Positions 1 to 5,467 of a DNA stretch of 5,467 nt are shown piece after piece. Source of the stretch: Parvularcula sp. (GTDB taxonomy: Bacteria > Pseudomonadota > Alphaproteobacteria > Caulobacterales > Parvularculaceae); assembly GCA_003506635.1 (NCBI GenBank), contig DNZB01000354.1, positions 10,307 to 15,773 of the forward strand. Direction: 5' to 3'. Numbering within the stretch: position 1 is the first letter of the stretch; each line of letters starts with the position of its first letter. The notes beneath the pieces were generated by a model that made no database searches, was not told the origin of the DNA, and worked only from the letters and a program-made list of their open reading frames with translations. The position numbers were made by a program, and so were the translations under genes.

Positions 1-21
1 CGAATCCCACCCTCTCCGCCA
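1..21 (+). tRNA. tRNA-Ser, 3' end only (truncated by window edge)
   Basis: The first 21 bases read as the end of a tRNA: CGAAT completes the T-loop, CCCAC (6-10) is the 3' strand of the T-stem, CCTCTCC (11-17) is the 3' strand of a 7-bp acceptor stem, G18 is the discriminator base, and CCA (19-21) is encoded in the DNA. The implied 5' acceptor strand GGAGAGG and the G discriminator are typical of bacterial tRNA-Ser; tRNA-Leu would normally have A at the discriminator position. The anticodon lies outside the window, so the isoacceptor cannot be named. The 3' ends of tRNA genes, tRNA-Ser among them, are common attachment sites for integrative islands, but no second copy of this end is present here to prove an att site. 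Confidence 0.85.
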
Positions 22-370
22 GAGACGTAACCAAAGCATTGATTTAATGAGATAATTTGGCAAAGCAACCGCGGTGCCCCACATTTCGAACCTCGCCGGT
101 TACGCTTTGATTCATGGGGTTGTGGCGCCGATAGGAAACCGCAACGTGCGCAGAAGATTTCTTTAGGGATGACAGCTTCGGGGCCAGAAGCCGACGTCGC
201 GCACGTTGCCCGAGCTTCGGATTAAGAGACATTGGACGCTCCGCGCACGTGGAGTCCGTGGAAGCCTACGGAAACAATTGTCGATAACTTGCTCTTGATC
301 ATCTGAAGGGCCAACAGTGGACGAGTAGCGCCTCCGACTTGGTTGACCTCTATTCAAGTTCCCTCAAGGC
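22..370. other. Non-coding spacer between tRNA-Ser and the helicase gene
   Basis: I see no convincing gene in these roughly 350 bases. Short opposite-strand frames exist but are rich in Arg and Ser, lack a ribosome binding site and resemble no family I know. Immediately after the tRNA there is an AT-rich patch (about 36-60), unusual for this GC-rich DNA. The hexamer CAAAGC occurs at 32-37 and 61-66 and inverted at 104-109, and CGTAACC (26-32) is matched by its inverse GGTTACG (98-104). A larger inverted repeat at 141-209 is listed separately. The spacer could hold the tRNA 3' processing and termination region, recombination sites, or an unrecognised small RNA. No integrase gene is present. 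Confidence 0.5.
141..209. repeat. 11-bp perfect inverted repeat with inner stem
   Basis: GCAACGTGCGC at 141-151 is the exact reverse complement of GCGCACGTTGC at 199-209, separated by 47 bases. Inside lies a smaller stem, GCTTC (175-179) with GAAGC (187-191) around a 7-base loop. The core GCGCACGT recurs once more at 243-250, in the same orientation as the copy at 199-206. The arrangement could be a set of regulator binding sites upstream of the helicase gene or a folded transcript. No known operator is recognised. Confidence 0.5.
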
Positions 371-382
371 GCAAGTCATTAA

Positions 383-434
383 TTCTGCTTCACTTAACAG
401 AATGTTATGATGGTATTGCCCATACTCCTATAAT
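383..434 (+). promoter_or_regulatory. Probable promoter region of the helicase gene
   Basis: This stretch is AT-rich (29 G or C in the 72 bases 361-432), unlike the gene that follows. It holds a perfect TATAAT at 429-434 and a near-consensus TATGAT at 406-411. Upstream of TATGAT at 17-bp spacing is TTCTGC (383-388), a poor -35 match. Upstream of TATAAT the best nearby hexamer is TTATGA (405-410), also weak. A TTAACA (394-399) matches the -35 consensus well but is correctly spaced to neither. If TATGAT is used, transcription would start near 418, leaving a leader of about 15 bases before the ATG at 433. If TATAAT is used, the ATG at 433 would lie upstream of the transcript and translation would have to begin further in. 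Low GC-genome consensus matching makes either choice tentative. Confidence 0.35.
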
Positions 435-3400
435 GGGCGCGAACTCTGTCCAATCTCAGAAACCCGAGCCGCAGGCCAGCGGGGATCGAGCTATCGCTCG
501 GTTGCTGGAGGATGCGCGCCGCCGCCTGGTGGAAACGGGCACGCGCAACCGTCTGGTTCACGTCAATCGCAGCGCCAAGCGCGCGAACGTTATCAACGTC
601 GTGAACGAGCGATCGGACGACATCTTCGACATCCTTTGGGCGAACGCAAAAAAGATGACCTTTGCGCCGTTGCTAAAGGATGCGGAGACCGACCCGGACG
701 CCGAGAGCGAAGATCCCGAAACGCCTCAACTCGAATTCATCCAAAATGAAGGGGACGAGTCGCGTTTCCGCGACAATCTTCTTGATGTGCGCATGACGCC
801 GGACGGACTTCAAAAGAGGCTGCTTCGCCTTGCACGAGAAGCGCAAACGGCCGAGGGCGAGCAAGGCGTCAACGTCCTCTATCTTGCCTTGGGATTCCTG
901 ACCTGGTTCGAAGACAAGACATCCGCAGTGCAGCGCGAAGCGCCTCTCATTCTTCTGCCGGTCGAGCTAAAGCGGAATGCGCGCACGTCGACTTATGATT
1001 TGGTCCGCCGTGACGACGATCTCGCGACCAACCTCCCGCTGAAAGAGCGTTTGCAGGAAGACTTCGGAATCGTTCTTCCAGATATCGAGGACGAAGACGG
1101 CTGGCGGCCAAGCGTCTACTTCGACAAGGTCGAGGCCGCGATCGCATCTCGCGACCGCTGGTCGATCGACCGCGACGGGATGCAGCTCGGCTTCTTCTCC
1201 TTCTCGAAATTCCTCATGCTGCGCGATCTTGATCCCCGAAACTGGGCAAATGGCGGGCTAGCCACTCACGCTTTGGTCCGCGGGCTTCTGCGCGAAGGCT
1301 TCGCCGGAGAGGCCCCGCTGTTCGAGGATGGCGAGAACCTCGATACGTGTCTTCAGCCCGCCGACATCATCCAGGTCATCGACGCCGACGCCTCTCAGAC
1401 CAAAGTCATCGAGGAAGTGCGCGCAGGCCGCAATTTGATCGTTCAGGGTCCGCCCGGGACCGGCAAATCCCAGACCATCACGAATATCATCGCGGCCGCG
1501 GCCCACGACGGGAAGCGTGTTCTGTTTGTCGCGGAAAAAATGGCGGCTCTGAGCGTCGTCCACGACAGGCTGGTCAAGGTCGGGTTGCGCGACATCTGCC
1601 TGGAGCTGCATTCGCGCGGTTCGAACAAGAAGGCCGTCCTCGATGAATTTCGCCGGACGCTTAACTCCGGCGCTGCGGTTCCCGCCGTTCCGGCCCCGCC
1701 CGACAAGCTCAAGAATGCGCGGGATCGACTGAACGAGATCGCCCGCCTAATTCACCAGCCGATCGGCGAAACTGGCGAAACCCCATTTAGCGTCATCGTC
1801 GAACAGGCGAAATTCGCCGGAGCCGGATCGCCGCCGCCCTCGCTTTCAGTTGACGGACTCGAAAAAATTGACCGTCTCCGAGCGAACGAGATCGCTGCAG
1901 AAATTCAGACCTATGCTGAGCTACTGGTCCGTGAAGGACAGGAGTGCGACCACCCTTTTCGTGGCGTTCGGAATTTTTCGCTACAGCCTACCGATCTTAC
2001 GCGGGTATGCAGCGACGCGGAAATATTTGCGGCAGAATGCGAGAGAGTCGCCAAGCAATTTGGGCAGGTCGCCGCTTATCTCGGGTGGCAGGCGGAGCCC
2101 AGCTTCAATGGCATTTCAGCGCTGCAGAAGCTGCTTGCGAAATTGCGGGAAGCGCCGCCCGTCGATCCCTCGTTCCTGTACACCTTCGCAGCGACCGAGC
2201 AATCAGAAGCGCTGTTCGAGGCGATCAAAGACGGCGTAAAATTTCAAGACGCGTGGCGTCCAATTGCCTCACAGTATGCCGCCGATGCCCTGAATGCTGA
2301 TCTTGATGAGCTGTTCGCTGCAGTAGCTCCCGGATGCAAATCTTTGTTCGCCAGGCTTGGTTCGAAGTATCGCCATGCGAGTACGGGATTAGGTCAGCTT
2401 CTGACTGGCGCGCTGCCGAAACGCGCGGAAGACAGGCTGGCGTCGATAGGAGCGCTGCGACACGCACAGCAACTGCGCGGGACACTTCGCGAGCGCTCTG
2501 CATTGCTCGAAGCTGCCTTCAAATCCCATTGGCGCGGTGAGAATTCAGCCTTCAAAAATGCACTCTCAGTTTTTCATTGGCTAAAAGGAATTTCTGAACT
2601 CGGATTGAAGTTCGATTTCCTGAAGGCAGCCGAACTTGCATCGAAGCCAGAACAAACAGCCAAGCTCGCCAACTATTTCGCAAACGGACAGAAAGCACTC
2701 TTCGCGAAGTTGCGTAAGCTCGCTGAGGCGCTCAAGCTTGAGTTAAAGACGGCTTTTACCGGCGAAGAGGCCGGATGCATCTCGCTTATGGCCTTCGCGG
2801 CTCGGTTCCGTGAATTGTCGGCGGCTCAGAACCGATACGACGGCTGGCGGCGCCTGCAGCAGTCGCGCGCCAAACTGCTTGAAGTGCAACTCGGGGACCT
2901 GGTGGCCGCGCTTGGTTCAGGCAGCTTGCAGTCCGAAAGGGCTGTTACGGAATTTCGTTACGCTCGCGCCGAAGCTATCTGGAAGGGCGCACGCCGGTGT
3001 TCTCCCGAACTTGAGTTAATCGACGGCCTGGACCGGCACGAACTCGTGCGCCAATTTCAGGAGCTCGACCGGCAACGGCTCGTCGATGTCAAAACGCTCA
3101 TTCTCGCAAAACATTTGGCGAGTCTGCCGCAGGGCGCCGTCGGTCAGATGGGCGTCATTCGCGGCGAGCTTGGCAAGCAGCGCGGGCACAAGCCGATACG
3201 AAAACTCGTCACCCAAGCGTCCGAAGCAGTACAACGCATCAAGCCCGTGTTCCTGATGAGCCCGATTTCGGTTGCGCAGTTCCTGCCGCCCGGACAGATC
3301 GAATTCGACCTCCTCGTGATCGATGAAGCGAGCCAGGTTCGCCCCGAGGATGCGCTCGGCGCCGTCGCGAGGTGCAAGCAGGTCGTCGTCGTCGGCGATC

Positions 3401-5244
3401 AGAAGCAGTTGCCGCCCACCGCCTTCTTCGATCGCCTCACGTCGAATGTCGAGAACATGGACGAAGACGCTGAGGAGGATCCACTCGGCGGAGCCGCTGG
3501 CGCGACGGAGCTGGAGAGTATTTTGAGTCTGTGCGAGGCACGCGGACTCCCCGCGCGCATGCTGGAATGGCATTATCGCTCCCGCGATCCGTCGCTCATC
3601 ACGGTCTCGAATGCGGAATTTTACGATCATGGCCTGATTCTTCCGCCATCGCCGCTGCAGCACGACCCGTCTTACGGATTGAAGTTTACACGCGTGGAAG
3701 GCGCATATGATCGCGGCGGTCGGCGCACCAACAAGATCGAGGCAGAAGCGCTCGTGAAACGCGTCGCCGAGCACGCGGCTAACAACGCTCATCTTTCGCT
3801 AGGAATCGTGGCCTTCTCGTCTGCACAACGCACGGCGATCGAAGAACTTCTTGAGTTTGAGCGGCGTCGAAATCCTGCGCTTGACACGCTTCTGCGCGAA
3901 GGGAAGCGCGAGGACGTGTTCGTCAAGAACATCGAGAACGTTCAGGGCGACGAACGCGACGTCATTCTGATCAGCATCGGCTACGGACCATTCCAGCCGG
4001 GCGGGCGTCTGCCGAGTATGAGCTTTGGCCCGGTGAACTGGGACGGCGGCGAGCGCAGGCTGAACGTCCTATTCACCCGCGCTAGGCTGCGTTGCGAGGT
4101 GTTCGCCTCGTTCGACCCGGGCGACATCGATCTCAACAGGACGACGAAAACAGGACCCCGCGTGCTCAAGCGCTATCTCCAATTCGCGAAGACGGGCATC
4201 CTTGACGAAAAGGCGCCGACGGGCTGCGACGCTGACAGTCCGTTTGAAGAGGACGTCGCCGAAGTCATCCGTGGACTGGGTTATGAGGTCGATCACCAGG
4301 TGGGTTCAGGCGGCTTCCGGATCGATCTCGGCGTGCGAAATCCCGATCGGCCGGGGCAGTATATTTTGGCCGTCGAATGTGACGGCGCCACCTATCACAG
4401 CGCCCTGTGGGCGCGCGAGCGCGACCGTCTTCGCCAAGGCGTTCTCGAAAGTCTCGATTGGCGATTCCATAGGATCTGGAGCACGGACTGGTTCTATCGG
4501 CGCGCGGCCGAAGTCACTCGATTGAGGTCAGCGCTAGACGCCGCTGGCAGCCGCGCCGACACGGGAGCCGCTCGCAAAGGCGCAAATGCTGATTGCAACG
4601 GTGGAGCGGAAGGCATGCCGCCGGAGACCTCAGCAGACGAACTGGCCTATGGCGATGTCGACGTCGCTCCGAGGCGATTTCCCGCGTACGAAAGGTTAAA
4701 CGAAACCGTCGGCGCAAATGTTGAACCCCACGAAGCGAACATTCAGTTGCTGGCTGATTTGGTGCTTCGCATCGTCCGCATGGAAGGCCCAATTCACCAG
4801 GAGGAAGTGGCGCGAAGGGTCGCCAGCAGTTTCGGCAAGGAACGAACCGGCGCGCGCATCAGCGACGCCGCCGTGCGGGCGTTGCGCGCCGCCAAGCATT
4901 CTCATGGAGCAGAACTCGCAAACGACGGAGTGTTCTGGTTCACCGCCCAACAAGCCAAGTCGCCGCCGATTCGCGACCGATCGCTGGAAAGCGGGACGCT
5001 TCTGAAAGCTGAATACATTGCACCATCAGAGATCGCGGCGGCGCTCGACATCGCCCGCCACGACAGCGCGGGCGCAACAGAAGATGAACTTGTTCGCGCG
5101 GCGATCAATCTGATGGGCTTCAAGAGGTCGGGACCCGAACTGACTGCGCGATTTAGAGATATTCTGTACAGGGAAATAAGTCAGTCTGACGATTCAGTCT
5201 CCGCGGTGCATTCGACGGCTGCCTCTGCGGCTAGCTTAACGTAA
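433..5244 (+). CDS. DUF4011 / SF1 (Upf1-like) helicase / Vsr-like endonuclease / DUF3320 fusion, putative defence protein
   Basis: This is a 1603-residue multidomain helicase-nuclease, predicted cytosolic, with no signal peptide or membrane segment. Residues are numbered from the ATG at 433. A DUF4011-type N-terminal region spans about 24-320 (TRNRLVHVN near 37-45, GVNVLYLALGFLTW 145-158, APLILLPVEL 170-179). Helicase motifs follow: Walker A GPPGTGKS 339-346, motif Ia near 363-380, Walker B DEAS 964-967, GDQKQLPP 988-995, EWHYRSR 1045-1051, ENVQGDERDVI 1168-1178 and RRLNVLFTRAR 1208-1218. These are the order and form of Upf1-like SF1 helicases (AAA_11/AAA_12). A mainly helical insertion (about 420-930) separates motif Ia from Walker B. 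Residues 1269-1356 form a Vsr/MTES_1575-like PD-(D/E)XK nuclease with FEED at 1271-1274, Asp1298, Glu1315 and Asp1317. DUF3320 lies at about 1437-1505, followed by a helical tail. The family is associated with phage or mobile-DNA defence; that role, and ATP-driven DNA translocation with cleavage, are inferred here. I chose ATG 433 because the 30 codons back to TTG 343 are AT-rich, overlap promoter-like sequence and precede the conserved region. No Shine-Dalgarno is evident at either start, so TTG 343 remains possible. No frameshift or missing motif is seen. Confidence 0.93.
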   Translation: MGANSVQSQKPEPQASGDRAIARLLEDARRRLVETGTRNRLVHVNRSAKRANVINVVNERSDDIFDILWANAKKMTFAPLLKDAETDPDAESEDPETPQLEFIQNEGDESRFRDNLLDVRMTPDGLQKRLLRLAREAQTAEGEQGVNVLYLALGFLTWFEDKTSAVQREAPLILLPVELKRNARTSTYDLVRRDDDLATNLPLKERLQEDFGIVLPDIEDEDGWRPSVYFDKVEAAIASRDRWSIDRDGMQLGFFSFSKFLMLRDLDPRNWANGGLATHALVRGLLREGFAGEAPLFEDGENLDTCLQPADIIQVIDADASQTKVIEEVRAGRNLIVQGPPGTGKSQTITNIIAAAAHDGKRVLFVAEKMAALSVVHDRLVKVGLRDICLELHSRGSNKKAVLDEFRRTLNSGAAVPAVPAPPDKLKNARDRLNEIARLIHQPIGETGETPFSVIVEQAKFAGAGSPPPSLSVDGLEKIDRLRANEIAAEIQTYAELLVREGQECDHPFRGVRNFSLQPTDLTRVCSDAEIFAAECERVAKQFGQVAAYLGWQAEPSFNGISALQKLLAKLREAPPVDPSFLYTFAATEQSEALFEAIKDGVKFQDAWRPIASQYAADALNADLDELFAAVAPGCKSLFARLGSKYRHASTGLGQLLTGALPKRAEDRLASIGALRHAQQLRGTLRERSALLEAAFKSHWRGENSAFKNALSVFHWLKGISELGLKFDFLKAAELASKPEQTAKLANYFANGQKALFAKLRKLAEALKLELKTAFTGEEAGCISLMAFAARFRELSAAQNRYDGWRRLQQSRAKLLEVQLGDLVAALGSGSLQSERAVTEFRYARAEAIWKGARRCSPELELIDGLDRHELVRQFQELDRQRLVDVKTLILAKHLASLPQGAVGQMGVIRGELGKQRGHKPIRKLVTQASEAVQRIKPVFLMSPISVAQFLPPGQIEFDLLVIDEASQVRPEDALGAVARCKQVVVVGDQKQLPPTAFFDRLTSNVENMDEDAEEDPLGGAAGATELESILSLCEARGLPARMLEWHYRSRDPSLITVSNAEFYDHGLILPPSPLQHDPSYGLKFTRVEGAYDRGGRRTNKIEAEALVKRVAEHAANNAHLSLGIVAFSSAQRTAIEELLEFERRRNPALDTLLREGKREDVFVKNIENVQGDERDVILISIGYGPFQPGGRLPSMSFGPVNWDGGERRLNVLFTRARLRCEVFASFDPGDIDLNRTTKTGPRVLKRYLQFAKTGILDEKAPTGCDADSPFEEDVAEVIRGLGYEVDHQVGSGGFRIDLGVRNPDRPGQYILAVECDGATYHSALWARERDRLRQGVLESLDWRFHRIWSTDWFYRRAAEVTRLRSALDAAGSRADTGAARKGANADCNGGAEGMPPETSADELAYGDVDVAPRRFPAYERLNETVGANVEPHEANIQLLADLVLRIVRMEGPIHQEEVARRVASSFGKERTGARISDAAVRALRAAKHSHGAELANDGVFWFTAQQAKSPPIRDRSLESGTLLKAEYIAPSEIAAALDIARHDSAGATEDELVRAAINLMGFKRSGPELTARFRDILYREISQSDDSVSAVHSTAASAASLT

Positions 5245-5417
5245 ATCGCTGACGTTTCGTCGATCAATGCATACGGGTGGGCTCTCGGAGCTCTATTGAT
5301 CACGCGTCGCTCGCCATATTCCAAGCTCGCAAGTATGTCGGCAAAGGCGAGCGCGCGAAGTCGCAACTGGGATAAATCCGTCGCCTCGGCCGGATGCTGG
5401 CGACGTATGTCCAGCAT
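5181..5417 (-). CDS. Small hypothetical reading frame, possible gene fragment
   Basis: A 78-codon frame runs opposite to the helicase gene, overlapping its last 64 bases tail to tail. I do not recognise the product. The first half (RRQHPAEATDLSQLRLRALAF, then ADILASLEYGERR) looks more protein-like than a chance frame, while the last part lies antisense to the helicase C-terminus. Its ATG sits in the right arm of the long inverted repeat, a few bases outside the loop, and a TAA in the same frame lies 18 bases further upstream (5436-5438), so no longer N-terminus exists. No ribosome binding site is visible. The opposite arm of the repeat encodes nearly the same peptide on the plus strand (QHSAEATELSQLRLRALA), so the sequence may be a piece of a gene broken or copied by an inverted duplication. 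It may equally be a non-coding palindrome that happens to be open. Confidence 0.25.
   Translation of the reverse strand: MLDIRRQHPAEATDLSQLRLRALAFADILASLEYGERRVINRAPRAHPYALIDETSAIYVKLAAEAAVECTAETESSD
5262..5301 (+). terminator. Stem-loop downstream of the helicase gene, weak terminator candidate
   Basis: GATCAAT (5262-5268) pairs exactly with ATTGATC (5295-5301). Inside it, GGGCTC and GAGCTC (5279-5284 and 5288-5293) form a second stem around a 3-base TCG loop, with one G-U pair. It begins 17 bases after the helicase stop codon. There is no run of T after it, so it is not a standard Rho-independent terminator. It may stabilise or end the transcript, or be incidental. Confidence 0.25.
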
Positions 5418-5467
5418 TCGGCCGAGGCGACGGAGTTATCCCAGTTGCGACTTCGCGCGCTCGCCTT
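5344..5467. repeat. Long near-perfect inverted repeat (57-bp arms, 10-bp loop)
   Basis: The left arm 5344-5400 and right arm 5411-5467 are reverse complements at 55 of 57 positions, around the loop CGACGTATGT (5401-5410). The two differences are at pairs 5376/5435 (A against G) and 5393/5418 (G against T, which would be a G-U pair in RNA). The right arm is still matching when the window ends, so the true repeat may be longer. There is no terminal T-run, so a simple terminator is unlikely. It could be a palindromic mobile element (MITE or REPIN-like), an inverted duplication of a coding fragment, or a fold-back artefact of amplification or assembly. Confidence 0.93.

Noticed and set aside
44..357. 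Two small opposite-strand frames (44-232 and 163-357) in the upstream spacer
   Set aside because: Basic, low-quality translations with no ribosome binding site and no recognisable family; the second overlaps the inverted repeat at 141-209. Kept as non-coding.
1258..1611. 117-codon opposite-strand frame across the Walker A region
   Set aside because: Antisense shadow of a strongly conserved coding region; no ribosome binding site or recognisable domain.
1850..2300. Two overlapping plus-strand frames (1850-2239 and 1944-2300) in other phases
   Set aside because: They are rich in Arg, Ser and Pro as expected of out-of-phase reading of GC-rich coding DNA, while the main frame continues unbroken through them.
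3016..3792. 258-codon opposite-strand frame inside the helicase gene
   Set aside because: It lies antisense to the conserved Walker B, GDQKQLPP and WHYRSR motifs. Long antisense frames are common in GC-rich genes, and its translation resembles no family I know.
4531..4737. Possible domain break or frameshift between the nuclease and DUF3320
   Set aside because: The Ala/Gly-rich stretch looks like an ordinary flexible linker; the frame is open and both flanking domains are in phase.
5344..5467. Rho-independent terminator or CRISPR repeat
   Set aside because: No T-run follows the visible arms, the stem is far longer than a terminator, and there is a single inverted pair rather than regularly spaced direct repeats.

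Overview
The window comes from a GC-rich bacterium, roughly 55-65% G+C in the main gene. Codon use (many GCG, CGC, GCC and CTC codons) and a tRNA-Ser with an encoded CCA fit a proteobacterium, most likely an alphaproteobacterium such as a rhizobial or methylotroph type. That placement is a judgement from composition, not a match to a known genome.

Layout. Bases 1-21 are the 3' end of a tRNA-Ser gene (T-loop, T-stem, acceptor strand, discriminator G, CCA), cut by the window edge. Bases 22 to about 432 hold no convincing gene. They contain an AT-rich patch just after the tRNA, a perfect 11-bp inverted repeat with a third partial copy, and an AT-rich promoter-like stretch (about 371-434) with a perfect TATAAT. 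Bases 433-5244 are one very large gene of 1603 codons, or 1633 if the TTG at 343 is used. It encodes a multidomain helicase-nuclease: DUF4011, an Upf1-like SF1 helicase split by a long helical insertion, a Vsr/MTES_1575-like PD-(D/E)XK endonuclease, and DUF3320. All helicase motifs and the nuclease acidic residues are present, so the protein looks intact. After its stop come a short stem-loop (5262-5301) and a large, nearly perfect inverted repeat (57-bp arms, 10-bp loop, 5344-5467) that runs to the window end. A small opposite-strand reading frame (5181-5417) crosses this repeat and may be a gene fragment.

How it fits together. A stand-alone DUF4011-helicase-nuclease-DUF3320 protein beside a tRNA gene is a typical genomic-island arrangement. 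Proteins of this architecture are considered anti-phage or anti-mobile-element defence candidates. No methyltransferase, integrase or toxin-antitoxin partner is visible, so if it is a defence system it is either single-gene or its partners lie outside the window. Both window ends fall in repeat-prone sequence (a tRNA and a long palindrome), which suggests the window may be a whole short contig that broke at repeats.
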